Origin: an uncultured Clostridia bacterium
Lineage (GTDB): Bacteria; Bacillota; Clostridia; Christensenellales; UBA3700
Reading direction: 5' to 3'
DNA: 54,333 nt
Assembly: GCA_944381275.1 (NCBI GenBank)
Contig: CALWKO010000007.1
Coordinates: 1-54,333 of the forward strand
The translations under genes and the position numbers were made by a program. Below, piece by piece: positions 27,073 through 35,152 of this stretch (the stretch's first letter is position 1; each line of letters begins with the position of its first letter). The notes under the pieces were generated by a model that was not told where the DNA came from, searched no databases, and worked only from the letters and a program-made list of their open reading frames with translations.

Positions 27073-28608
27073 ATGTTGACAGATGACGAACTCAGAGTTA
27101 AAGTGAGCGAACTGGTCGCATACGCTCGCGATCACATCTCCATGAATGCGGAAAACAGAATTTATATCACCAATATTCTGCTTGACTTCTTCCGCCTGAC
27201 CCATCCCGCACCCATATCAGAAACGTACGGCGATTTTCAGACGGAGATAATAGACCCCATCGTGCAGCACGCCGTGGATACGGGCAGGATCAAGCCGGAA
27301 GAAGCGCTGCTCTTTGAAACGAAAGTGCTGGGTATCGTCACCCCCACCCCCGCGGAGACGATAGCGAAGTTCGACGCCATAGCGGGAAACAGCGGTGTGC
27401 AAGCCGCCACCACCTGGCTTTACGAGATGAGCAAGGCGAACAACTACATTCGCATGCCCGACATTCGCAAGAACATCAAGTGGTCGCACGAGGGGAGCAT
27501 AGGCAACATAGACATTACGATAAACCTTTCTAAACCGGAGAAAGACCCCAAGGCGATTGCGGCGGCAAAACTGCTGCCCAAGACGGGTTACCCCGCCTGC
27601 ATGCTCTGCCCCGAAAACGTGGGCTTTGCGGGTAACTTGAATCATCCCGCGCGCCAAACGCTGCGCACTATACCCATCGAGCTGGACGGCGAGCCTTGGG
27701 AGCTGCAATATTCCCCCTATCAATATTATACGGAACACGTGATAGCCTTCTCCTGCGAACATCGCCCCATGGCGGTGACGGACGCGGCATTCAGAAGATT
27801 GCTCGATTTTGTCGACCTCTTCCCCCACTACTTTATAGGTTCCAACGCCGCGCTCCCCATTGTGGGCGGGTCCATCCTCACTCACGACCACTACCAGGGC
27901 GGCGCAAAGGTGCTGCCTATGATGACGAGGGATTATCGCAAGAAGTATAAGTGCGTGCAATATCCCGACGTGGAGATAGGCATACTCGATTGGTACAACT
28001 CCGTGGTGCGCGTGAAGGGACGCGACCGCGAAGGCGTTTACAACATGGCAAAGCGCGTGCTGGACACCTGGTTTAATTGGACGGACGAAGATTCCAACGT
28101 CATCTGCCGCACGGGCGAACAGCACAACGCGATCACCCCTATCTGCCGCAACAACGACGGCGAGTATGTGTTCGACTTGATCTTGCGCAATAACCGCACG
28201 GACGAAGCTCATCCTTACGGCATCTTCCACCCCGAAGAGAGCATGCACAACATCAAGAAAGAAGGCATAGGCATAATCGAGGTCATGGGTCTGTTCATCC
28301 TGCCCGGCAGATTGAAGAAGGAGCTCGCCGAGGTGGAAAAATACCTCACGGGAGAAAACGTGCTCGATTTGAAGGCGCTCTCCGACCCCGAAAATCCCAT
28401 GTGCAAACACGCACATATGATAATTCAGCTGATAAACGACAACGGCAACACGAACGCCCCTGCCCGCGCGCAGAAGATAGTGACCGATTATGTCAACGTA
28501 ACGTGCGAGAAGATCTTGGAGTGCACGGGCGTGTTCAAGAACACGGAGCTCGGTCAGAAGTGCTTCGACAAGTTCATGACCAAGGGACTCAACCTGAAGG
28601 CGGAATAA
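27073..28608 (+). CDS. galT: Galactose-1-phosphate uridylyltransferase, type 2
   Basis: It exchanges UMP between UDP-glucose and galactose-1-phosphate. The 511-residue length and the active-site sequence ILTHDHYQGG (in place of the HPHxQ of type 1) identify the Firmicutes-type enzyme. Other landmarks are CMLCPENVGFAGN and RGEQHN-like CRTGEQHNAITP. AAAGAGG lies upstream of the chosen ATG (MLTDDELR); the 14-codon longer start lacks a site. It is divergent from galK. Confidence 0.94.
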   Translation: MLTDDELRVKVSELVAYARDHISMNAENRIYITNILLDFFRLTHPAPISETYGDFQTEIIDPIVQHAVDTGRIKPEEALLFETKVLGIVTPTPAETIAKFDAIAGNSGVQAATTWLYEMSKANNYIRMPDIRKNIKWSHEGSIGNIDITINLSKPEKDPKAIAAAKLLPKTGYPACMLCPENVGFAGNLNHPARQTLRTIPIELDGEPWELQYSPYQYYTEHVIAFSCEHRPMAVTDAAFRRLLDFVDLFPHYFIGSNAALPIVGGSILTHDHYQGGAKVLPMMTRDYRKKYKCVQYPDVEIGILDWYNSVVRVKGRDREGVYNMAKRVLDTWFNWTDEDSNVICRTGEQHNAITPICRNNDGEYVFDLILRNNRTDEAHPYGIFHPEESMHNIKKEGIGIIEVMGLFILPGRLKKELAEVEKYLTGENVLDLKALSDPENPMCKHAHMIIQLINDNGNTNAPARAQKIVTDYVNVTCEKILECTGVFKNTELGQKCFDKFMTKGLNLKAE

Positions 28609-28630
28609 TTATACTGCGATATAAAACAAG

Positions 28631-28657
28631 AAAGCACGGCGGGCGCCGTGCTTTTTT
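28631..28657 (+). terminator. Intrinsic terminator of galT
   Basis: A 10-base stem AAAGCACGGC/GCCGTGCTTT with a GGGC loop followed by Ts. Confidence 0.92.
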
Positions 28658-28826
28658 AATGCCCCGCCGACTCGGCGCAAGCCGTGCCCTGCTCATCTCC
28701 TCGCAGAAAGCCTGCCTCTGAATACGCTACGGAAAACGGGCAAAGCGCAAGCATTCTTTTAACCGCCCGATTGACAAAAACGAGTAAGGCGTGAGCGCAC
28801 TTTTAAGCGGATAATAGACATATAAA

Positions 28827-28855
28827 CAAAAAAAAGACCGCCCGAAGGCGGTCCT
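28827..28855 (-). terminator. Terminator of the decarboxylase operon
   Basis: Stem GACCGCC/GGCGGTC with a TTCG-type loop, followed by T9 on the reverse strand, 22 bases after the last gene. Confidence 0.92.
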
Positions 28856-28876
28856 TATTTGTCGCGTAAGTTCTGC

Positions 28877-30268
28877 TTACATGGGCATGATCTTCTTTTC
28901 TATGCTGCCCACTTCGGTATCCACGTGGTGCTTGTTCGCCGCGCGATACTTGAAGTAATTGGTGGCAACTTGAGGGAAGAGAGCGTAGGAGAGCACGTCT
29001 TCTTCCTGCTCCACGTATTCGGCGCACTCGGCGCGGTATTTGTCCATTTCCGGTTCGAGGAGGTCGGCGGGACGGCAGGTTATGCGCTCTGCGTCGCCGA
29101 TAGCCTTCTTGACCACTTCGGGGTTGGGCTCTGCGGGCAGTTTGCCGTATTCGCCGCGGAGCACGCCCTTGGTTTCGGAAGACACGACTTTGTACCTTTC
29201 CTTATAGAATACGTTGAACACCGCCTGGGTGCCGACGATCTGGCTGGTGGGAGTGACGAGCGGCGGATAGCCGAGGTCTGCCCTCACCCTGGGTACTTCC
29301 TTGAGCACTTCGTCGTAGAGGTCGGAAGCGTTGAGCTGCTTGAGCTGGTTGACCAGGTTGGAGAGCATACCGCCCGGCACCTGATAGATGAGCGCGTTGA
29401 CGTCCGTCTGCAAGGACTTATCGGTGAGGAAGCCGTCCGCTTTAAGCCTTGCCGCCACCTTCTTGAAGTGTTCTGTGAGCTCGTTGAGCTTGAGCAGGTC
29501 GAGACCGGTATCGTAAGGGGTGCCGGCGAGCGTTGCCACCATGGGTTCGGTGGCGGGCTGAGAAGTGCCGTTGCCCAAAGGAGAGAGCGCGCAGTCGATG
29601 ATGTCCACGCCCGCTTCTATCGCCTTTAAGTAGGTGAGGTTGCCCGTGCCCGCCGTTTGGTGAGTGTGCAGGTGGATGGGCACTTTTACGGAAGCCTTCA
29701 ACGCCTTTACCAGTTCGTACGCGTTGTAAGGGAGCAGGATGCCCGCCATATCCTTAATGCAGATGACGTCTGCGCCCATCTTTTCCAACTTTTTGGCAAG
29801 TTCCACGAAGTATTCGTTGGTGTGCACGGGAGAGGTGGTATAGCTGAACGCCGCTTCGCACACGCCGCCGTACTTTTGGCACGCCTTCATCGCCCTCTCC
29901 ATGTTGCGGGGATCGTTGAGCGCATCGAAGATACGCATGACGGTGATGCCGTTTTGAATGGACTTTTTGACGAATTCGTCCACCACGTCGTCCGCATAGT
30001 GCTTGTATCCCAGCAGGTTTTGACCGCGCAGGAGCATTTGCAGAGGGGTTTTGGGCATGGCTTCCTTCAGCTTGCGCAGCCTCGTCCACGGATCTTCGTT
30101 GAGGAAGCGCAGGCAGGTATCGAAGGTGGCTCCGCCCCAGCATTCTATCGAATAGTAGCCGATCTTGTCGAGCTTGTCGGCAACGGGGAGCATTTCATCC
30201 AACCTCATGCGGGTAGCCGCCTGAGATTGGTGAGCGTCTCTTAAAATAGTTTCTGTTATCTTTACCAT
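28877..30268 (-). CDS. oadA: Oxaloacetate decarboxylase alpha / transcarboxylase 5S-type carboxyltransferase
   Basis: It transfers the carboxyl group between oxaloacetate/pyruvate and biotin. The 463-residue product has the TIM-barrel motif ETILRDAHQSQAATRM, the metal-site region IKDMAGILLPY and HLHTHQTAGTGNL, and the conserved-carboxylase domain VNALIYQVPGGMLSNL. It lacks the biotinyl domain carried by many OadA proteins; the carrier is a separate gene (31786-32181). It is the last gene of a five-gene operon with a pump subunit and a second, MmdA-type carboxyltransferase. It could serve an oxaloacetate decarboxylase, or the 5S half of a transcarboxylase. Confidence 0.9.
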   Translation of the reverse strand: MVKITETILRDAHQSQAATRMRLDEMLPVADKLDKIGYYSIECWGGATFDTCLRFLNEDPWTRLRKLKEAMPKTPLQMLLRGQNLLGYKHYADDVVDEFVKKSIQNGITVMRIFDALNDPRNMERAMKACQKYGGVCEAAFSYTTSPVHTNEYFVELAKKLEKMGADVICIKDMAGILLPYNAYELVKALKASVKVPIHLHTHQTAGTGNLTYLKAIEAGVDIIDCALSPLGNGTSQPATEPMVATLAGTPYDTGLDLLKLNELTEHFKKVAARLKADGFLTDKSLQTDVNALIYQVPGGMLSNLVNQLKQLNASDLYDEVLKEVPRVRADLGYPPLVTPTSQIVGTQAVFNVFYKERYKVVSSETKGVLRGEYGKLPAEPNPEVVKKAIGDAERITCRPADLLEPEMDKYRAECAEYVEQEEDVLSYALFPQVATNYFKYRAANKHHVDTEVGSIEKKIMPM

Positions 30269-30287
30269 AATTTACCTCTTTTACCTA

Positions 30288-31766
30288 TTAGAATACGCCG
30301 AAGCAGGCAAGCAATACGCCCGCAGCGACTGCCGAGCCGATAACGCCAGATACGTTAGGACCCATTGCGTGCATGAGCAAGTAGTTGTTGGGGTTCTCTT
30401 CCTGACCCACGTTGTGGGCGATACGCGCCGCCATGGGCACAGCCGAAACGCCCGCCGCACCGATAATGGGGTTGATCTTGCCCTTGGAAAGTACACACAT
30501 AAACTTGCCTATCAGCACGCCGCCCGCGGTACCCAAGCCGAACGCGACCACACCGATGACGAGGATAAGGAGCGTCTGCTGAGTGAGGAAGGTATCCGCC
30601 GTAGCCTTGGAACCGACCAGCACGCCCAAGAGAATGGTGACGATGTTGATGAGTTCGTTGCTTGCCGTCTTTGCAAGGCGGGGCACTACGCCCGCTTCCT
30701 TGAACAGGTTACCCAGCATGAGCAAACCGATAAGCGGAATTGCGGAAGGCAGGAGCACACCCACGATACCCGTAACGACCAGCGGGAAGATGACCTTCTC
30801 CGTCTTGGATACGGGGCGGAGCTGTTCCATGACGATGCCCCTCTCCTTCTTGGTGGTGAGCAGCTTGATGATGGGCGGCTGAATTATCTTGATCAGCGCC
30901 ATATACGAGTAAGCCGCAACGGCGATTGACGCGAGCAAATGAGGCGCCAGCTTGGTGGTGACGTATATGGCCGTGGGACCGTCCGCGCCGCCGATGATAC
31001 CGATGGACGCCGCTTCTTCGCCCGTAAAGCCGATGAGGATCGCCACGATGAAGGTGACGAATATACCCAGCTGAGCCGCCGCGCCCATGAGCATACTGCT
31101 CGGGTTGGCTATCATGGGTCCGAAGTCCGTCATCGCGCCGATGCCCATGAAGATGAGCGGCGGGAAGATGACCCATTCAACGCCCTTATACAGGTAGTAG
31201 AAGACGCCTTCGTTTGCCACCACGCCGGAAGCCACGGAGATGTCGTTGCCGGCATAGATGCTGAATTCGTTGATGTAGTCGAGGATGACGCCTTGGATGG
31301 AAAGACCCGTTTCCGCCGTCCACGGTACGTTTTGGATGAGCAGATTTTGCGCGTCCGCGCTCAGTGCGCCCCACGTTTCCGGAATACTCTCTAAATTGAG
31401 GCTTGAAAGCGCGCTTGCGAATGCACTCGGATTCATGTTGTACGCCCACGCCAGCAGTGACTGCTCCGTGCCCTTGGCAATCACGGTATCGGTGACGGTA
31501 TCGGTGATTATCCAGCCGGTGGTGCCGTAAAGTATATTGTACGCGCCCGGTATATTTATAATAAACATACCGAAGCCTATCGCCACCAGCAAGTTGGGCT
31601 CGAATTCTTTATACACCGCCAGATAGATGAGTATACATGCTATCGCCAGCATAATAAAGTTTTTCCAGATGTCCGCACCCGTGGTCATAAAGCCCGTGCT
31701 ACTCCACAGGGTCTTCATGGATTCCACGAACGAGAACGAGGAAAATGAAGTGAATATATCTACCAT
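30288..31766 (-). CDS. oadB: Na+-pumping decarboxylase beta subunit (OadB/MmdB/GcdB family)
   Basis: This polytopic subunit decarboxylates carboxybiotin and exports Na+. The signature GGADGPTAIYVTTKLAPHLL with its conserved Asp, FMGIGAMTDFGPMIANP and the C-terminal VSAVPMAARIAH...NYLLMHAMGPNVSGVIGSA are all present. At 492 residues it is longer than usual (about 370-430): residues roughly 80-190 hold an extra polar segment (GTEQSLLAWAYNMNPSA to ETGLSIQGVILDYINEF) between the first membrane helices and the core. Subunit specificity (oxaloacetate, methylmalonyl-CoA or glutaconyl-CoA) cannot be told from this subunit alone. Confidence 0.92.
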   Translation of the reverse strand: MVDIFTSFSSFSFVESMKTLWSSTGFMTTGADIWKNFIMLAIACILIYLAVYKEFEPNLLVAIGFGMFIINIPGAYNILYGTTGWIITDTVTDTVIAKGTEQSLLAWAYNMNPSAFASALSSLNLESIPETWGALSADAQNLLIQNVPWTAETGLSIQGVILDYINEFSIYAGNDISVASGVVANEGVFYYLYKGVEWVIFPPLIFMGIGAMTDFGPMIANPSSMLMGAAAQLGIFVTFIVAILIGFTGEEAASIGIIGGADGPTAIYVTTKLAPHLLASIAVAAYSYMALIKIIQPPIIKLLTTKKERGIVMEQLRPVSKTEKVIFPLVVTGIVGVLLPSAIPLIGLLMLGNLFKEAGVVPRLAKTASNELINIVTILLGVLVGSKATADTFLTQQTLLILVIGVVAFGLGTAGGVLIGKFMCVLSKGKINPIIGAAGVSAVPMAARIAHNVGQEENPNNYLLMHAMGPNVSGVIGSAVAAGVLLACFGVF

Positions 31767-31785
31767 ACTAACCTCCGAGGGCCGA

Positions 31786-32181
31786 TTAAGCTATGGTGCA
31801 AAGCAACGCGCCGGTATCTACGTTAGCGCCTTCGTTTATGCAATAGGTGATCACGCCGGCTTTGGGAGCAACGACGGGGGTATCCATCTTCATGGCTTCG
31901 AGGGTGATTATCTCAACGCCCTTTTCTACGGTTGCGCCGTTTGCAAAGCACAGCTTTTTAACAAGACCGGGCATGGGGGAATTGACGGGATCGCCCTTTC
32001 CTGCCGCCGCGGGTGCCGCGGGTGCCGGTGCGGGAGCAGCTGCGGGTGCCGCCGCTGCGGGAGCGGGAGCAACGGGTGCAGCCGCAACGGGTGCGGCAAC
32101 GGGTGCGGCAGCAACTCCGCCCACCTCTTCTACTTCTACGGCGTAAGATTTACCATTGACGTTTACATTGAACTTGCGCAT
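31786..32181 (-). CDS. Biotin carboxyl carrier protein of the decarboxylase
   Basis: The 131-residue product has a short N-terminal part (MRKFNVNVNGKSYAVEVEEV), an Ala/Pro-rich flexible linker (about 22-62) and a C-terminal biotinyl domain with the biotin-attachment motif EAMKM around residue 96. The layout equals the gamma/delta biotin carriers of methylmalonyl-CoA and glutaconyl-CoA decarboxylases and the 1.3S subunit of transcarboxylase. It moves carboxybiotin between the carboxyltransferase(s) and OadB. Confidence 0.95.
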   Translation of the reverse strand: MRKFNVNVNGKSYAVEVEEVGGVAAAPVAAPVAAAPVAPAPAAAAPAAAPAPAPAAPAAAGKGDPVNSPMPGLVKKLCFANGATVEKGVEIITLEAMKMDTPVVAPKAGVITYCINEGANVDTGALLCTIA

Positions 32182-32206
32182 TTTTATTTCTCCTTGAATA
32201 ATTTTC

Positions 32207-32758
32207 TTATTTTATTTGTTTGATGGAGCGAACGCGGAACTTTAAGTTGGAACGCTCGTATGTCGGCAGGGAATCGTAATAGGCATAGATGGCTGCCATG
32301 ACGGCGGCTATTTCCTCTTCTTCCTCCTGCGCGCTTTCGGCAGCTTCGGGTGCCTTTTCTTCTACCATATTAAGCCTTTTTCTTGCCGCTTCGAGCAGTT
32401 CCTGCTTTTCAGCCGCCTTGGCTTCTTTACGCTCCTGCATACGCTGAGAAAGCGTTTTTTTCTCCTTGTCCTTGTTTGCTTCCGCCCTCTTTTCCGAAGC
32501 TTTGCTGCCGGCGTCGACCAGCCATTTGAAGAGCTTGATGAGGAAAATGAGCACTATGAGCACGATAAACACGACGATAAGACCCATTGCGGCAACTTGA
32601 AGTCCCGCGAGGATCCTTTCGCCGCCGTTCATTTCGGCGATGCCCATCCCGTCCGGTTCAGCCGGATCGCTTATCATCTCGCACGCGCCGAACAAAAGCG
32701 CCGCGCACGCGATGACCGCCACAAGAGCAAGGGTTATGAAAAGTTTTTTCTTGTTCAT
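32207..32758 (-). CDS. OadG-like small membrane subunit of the decarboxylase
   Basis: The 183-residue product begins with a hydrophobic leader (about 5-25, then GAC), has a second membrane helix (about 52-75, GLQVAAMGLIVVFIVLIVLI followed by KLFKWL) typical of OadG/MmdD, a long charged helix and a C-terminal end (IAAVMAAIYAYY...FRVRSIKQIK) also seen in this family. OadG/MmdD subunits help assemble the complex. The leader plus Cys could be a signal or lipoprotein sequence, but the lipobox is poor. It lies 15 bases after the MmdA-type gene and 25 before the biotin carrier. Confidence 0.8.
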   Translation of the reverse strand: MNKKKLFITLALVAVIACAALLFGACEMISDPAEPDGMGIAEMNGGERILAGLQVAAMGLIVVFIVLIVLIFLIKLFKWLVDAGSKASEKRAEANKDKEKKTLSQRMQERKEAKAAEKQELLEAARKRLNMVEEKAPEAAESAQEEEEEIAAVMAAIYAYYDSLPTYERSNLKFRVRSIKQIK

Positions 32759-32773
32759 AAATCCCTACCTGCC

Positions 32774-34168
32774 TTATATACCTAATAACATTAAAAGCGC
32801 GGAGCTTACGCAAGGGCGAAGATTGCCCGCTTCTATCACATTGTCGATAAAGCCTTCACTTGCGGCGGTGATGGGATTGCCCATCTCGTCGTTATACTGC
32901 TGCTCGAGCTTGCTAACCGTCTTGCTGCCGACGCCCTTCTTCTGCTTGAGTTCTTCTGTCATGAACACGTGAACGCCCGTATCGGAAGTGACGGGGGAAA
33001 CCACCGCCGCGGTGGTGGCGAGGGTGTAATCAAAGCCGACGCCCTTGCTCATGAGTGCGGAATACGCCGCGCCGATCGCGTTGCCGCAAGCCACGCCTAT
33101 CATGGGATGTTCGTAAGAAGCCACCGCCTTGAACAGGCAAGCCGTTTTAAGGGCGAAGCCGGAAAGTTCCTGCTTGAGATCGGGATTGAAGCCCTTGCAA
33201 TCTACCAAAGTGATAAGGGGCAGACCGAAAGCGTTTGCCTTCTTGATGAAGGCAGAGGCCTTTTTAATGCCCTCTTCACTCATATATCCGTCATTTTCGG
33301 AGGATTCGTTTGCCAAAACGGCGACGCTTATGCCGTTCACCTTGGCAAAGGCGCAAACCACGTCCTTTGCGTAGTCGGCGTTGAGCTCGATATACTTGCC
33401 GTCATCCGCAAGCGCTTGCAGAGCTCCGCTCACCGAGTACTTTTTGGTGAGGGCGGAAACCACGCGGTTGGGATCGTCGCCGCTCGCTTCCTTCTCGATA
33501 ACGCCGATGGTGGAGAGCAGATCGACCAGCTTGCCCTTCAAATCCTTAGCGGAGGAATATACGTCCCCTGCCAAAGAAGTGCCGCTCTTATAAGCGTCAT
33601 AGCCGACCATCTTATTCAATTTGGGAATGGAAGTTTGGGTAGAAGCCAGGTACATGGGCGAGTTTACGGACAAGATAGCGTCCTTGCTCATGAACACATA
33701 GTCCGCCATAGCCGCGAAAGTGGCGGTCATGCCTACGGCAACGCCCTTGACTATGCAGATGTGGGGCACGGTTTCGCCCACTTCTTCCGCCATGGCGAGC
33801 AGTGAAGCGTACGCTTCCATAACCGCGGTGCCTTCATCCACCCTAGCGCCCGAACAGTCGAGCACTGAGATGAGGGGGGTACCCGTCTTGCACGCCCTTT
33901 CCATGCATTTGGCGATCTTCTTTGCGCAAGCCGCGCCGATGCTGCCCATCATCACATCCGCATTTTGAGCAAAGATGTGAACGGGCGTGCCTTCGATGGT
34001 GGCATAGCCGGTCACAACGCCTTCGCCCAAAGCGCCGTTACTGCCGAGTACGAACGCGTCCGTTTCCACAAACGAAGCGTCGTCGACAATTCCGTCGATA
34101 AAACTTTGAGCCTTTGCGTTGGCCTTGTCCACAGCCTCCTGCGCCGACACCAGTTCCTTTTTGTTCAT
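32774..34168 (-). CDS. Acyl-CoA carboxyltransferase, MmdA/12S-like
   Basis: The 464-residue product has the double crotonase-like carboxyltransferase fold: N-terminal half with VVTGYATIEGTPVHIFAQN and SVLDCSGARVDEGTAVMEAY, C-terminal half with LPLITLVDCKGFNPDLKQELSG and IGVACGNAIGAAYSALMS. It is about 50 residues shorter than MmdA or transcarboxylase 12S, and the usual Gly-rich first oxyanion segment is changed (AVGMTATFAAMADY). The acyl-CoA substrate (methylmalonyl, glutaconyl or other) is therefore not certain. It is the first gene of the operon and starts after GGAGG. Confidence 0.85.
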   Translation of the reverse strand: MNKKELVSAQEAVDKANAKAQSFIDGIVDDASFVETDAFVLGSNGALGEGVVTGYATIEGTPVHIFAQNADVMMGSIGAACAKKIAKCMERACKTGTPLISVLDCSGARVDEGTAVMEAYASLLAMAEEVGETVPHICIVKGVAVGMTATFAAMADYVFMSKDAILSVNSPMYLASTQTSIPKLNKMVGYDAYKSGTSLAGDVYSSAKDLKGKLVDLLSTIGVIEKEASGDDPNRVVSALTKKYSVSGALQALADDGKYIELNADYAKDVVCAFAKVNGISVAVLANESSENDGYMSEEGIKKASAFIKKANAFGLPLITLVDCKGFNPDLKQELSGFALKTACLFKAVASYEHPMIGVACGNAIGAAYSALMSKGVGFDYTLATTAAVVSPVTSDTGVHVFMTEELKQKKGVGSKTVSKLEQQYNDEMGNPITAASEGFIDNVIEAGNLRPCVSSALLMLLGI

Positions 34169-34230
34169 TCTAAAAACCTCCGAAATTTTCGAGTTGATTT
34201 ACTTGGTATGCCGATTCAGCACTTGTAATA

Positions 34231-34259
34231 ATTGTATAATTAAAGTAAAAATTTTGCAA
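34231..34259 (-). promoter_or_regulatory. Promoter of the decarboxylase operon
   Basis: Reverse strand TTGCAA (34254-34259), 17 bases, TACAAT (34231-34236), about 60 bases before the first ATG. Confidence 0.7.
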
Positions 34260-34369
34260 GCGATTGACGGGGGTTTTGCAACTTTTCCGACAAAAATTTC
34301 CTTGCATAACCACGATATATGCACTAAGCGTGCATTTTACGGCACAATATACGCGATTTATTTAATGTG

Positions 34370-34402
34370 GATAAAATAAAAAAGCGCCGCCGCGGCGCCT
34401 TC
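34370..34402 (-). terminator. Terminator of the DUF2953-gerW-dacF-rluB operon
   Basis: Stem GCGCCG/CGGCGC (34384-34389 and 34393-34398), followed on the reverse strand by T6 and AT-rich sequence. Confidence 0.85.
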
Positions 34403-34438
34403 TTAAAAATTACCGATGAAATTGCGGCTTTTGTAAAA

Positions 34439-35152
34439 TCACAAGTTCTTCAAATACTCCACCTCGTCCTCGTGAAGATAGCGCCAGCCGCCGCGCGCAA
34501 GTCCGCCCAGCTTGAGCTCGCCTATCGCCACCCTTTTGAGGAAAACCACGTTGCGCTCCACCGCCTCGAACATGCGCCTGACCTGCCTGTTCCGCCCCTC
34601 CGTTATGGTAATGGTGAGCTTGGCTTCCTTTTCGCCCTGTTCCAAAAGTTTGACCTTGCTGCGCTTGGTGAGCACGCCGTCTATCTCTACGCCCTTGCGC
34701 AGTTTGGCGAGGATGTGCTCGGGGAACTGCCCTTCCACCCTTACGAGATACGTCTTGGGCACTTCGCCGGAGGGGTGCGCAAGGCGGTTGACCAGCTCGC
34801 CGTCGTTGGTCATGAGCAGCAGCCCTTCGGTATCGTAATCCAGCCTGCCCACGGGCACGAGGTGAGGCACCTGAACGTCGATATAGTCGTACACGGTCTT
34901 CCTGCCCTTCTCGTCGTGCGCGCTGGTGATGCACCCCTTGGGTTTATACAGCATTATATAGGTGAATTTCGACACGGGGACGATTTTTATGCCGTCCACC
35001 GTGACGGTATCGTTGCTCGTTTCTATACTGCCGCCGAGGGCGGTTACAACTTTGCCGTTTACCTTCACCCTGCCTTGAAGGATGAGTTCATCCGCTCCGC
35101 GGCGCGACGCCGTTCCGCAGCTTGCAATATATTTGTTCAGTCTTACTTCCAT
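34439..35152 (-). CDS. rluB: RluB-family rRNA pseudouridine synthase
   Basis: It modifies a uridine in 23S rRNA helix 89/90 region in the known family. The 237-residue product has an S4 domain (RLNKYIASCGTASRRGADEL) and the catalytic GRLDYDTEGLLLMTNDGEL, then RNRQVRRMFEAV. The start is well placed for the family, so the gene truly overlaps the end of dacF by 65 bases in another frame. In Bacillus and many Clostridia spmA and spmB lie between dacB/dacF and rluB; here they are missing. Confidence 0.93.
   Translation of the reverse strand: MEVRLNKYIASCGTASRRGADELILQGRVKVNGKVVTALGGSIETSNDTVTVDGIKIVPVSKFTYIMLYKPKGCITSAHDEKGRKTVYDYIDVQVPHLVPVGRLDYDTEGLLLMTNDGELVNRLAHPSGEVPKTYLVRVEGQFPEHILAKLRKGVEIDGVLTKRSKVKLLEQGEKEAKLTITITEGRNRQVRRMFEAVERNVVFLKRVAIGELKLGGLARGGWRYLHEDEVEYLKNL

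Noticed and set aside
31847..32146. Forward-strand Ala/Gly-rich frame opposite the biotin carrier linker
   Set aside because: It is the complement of an Ala/Pro-rich linker, a usual source of long antisense frames.
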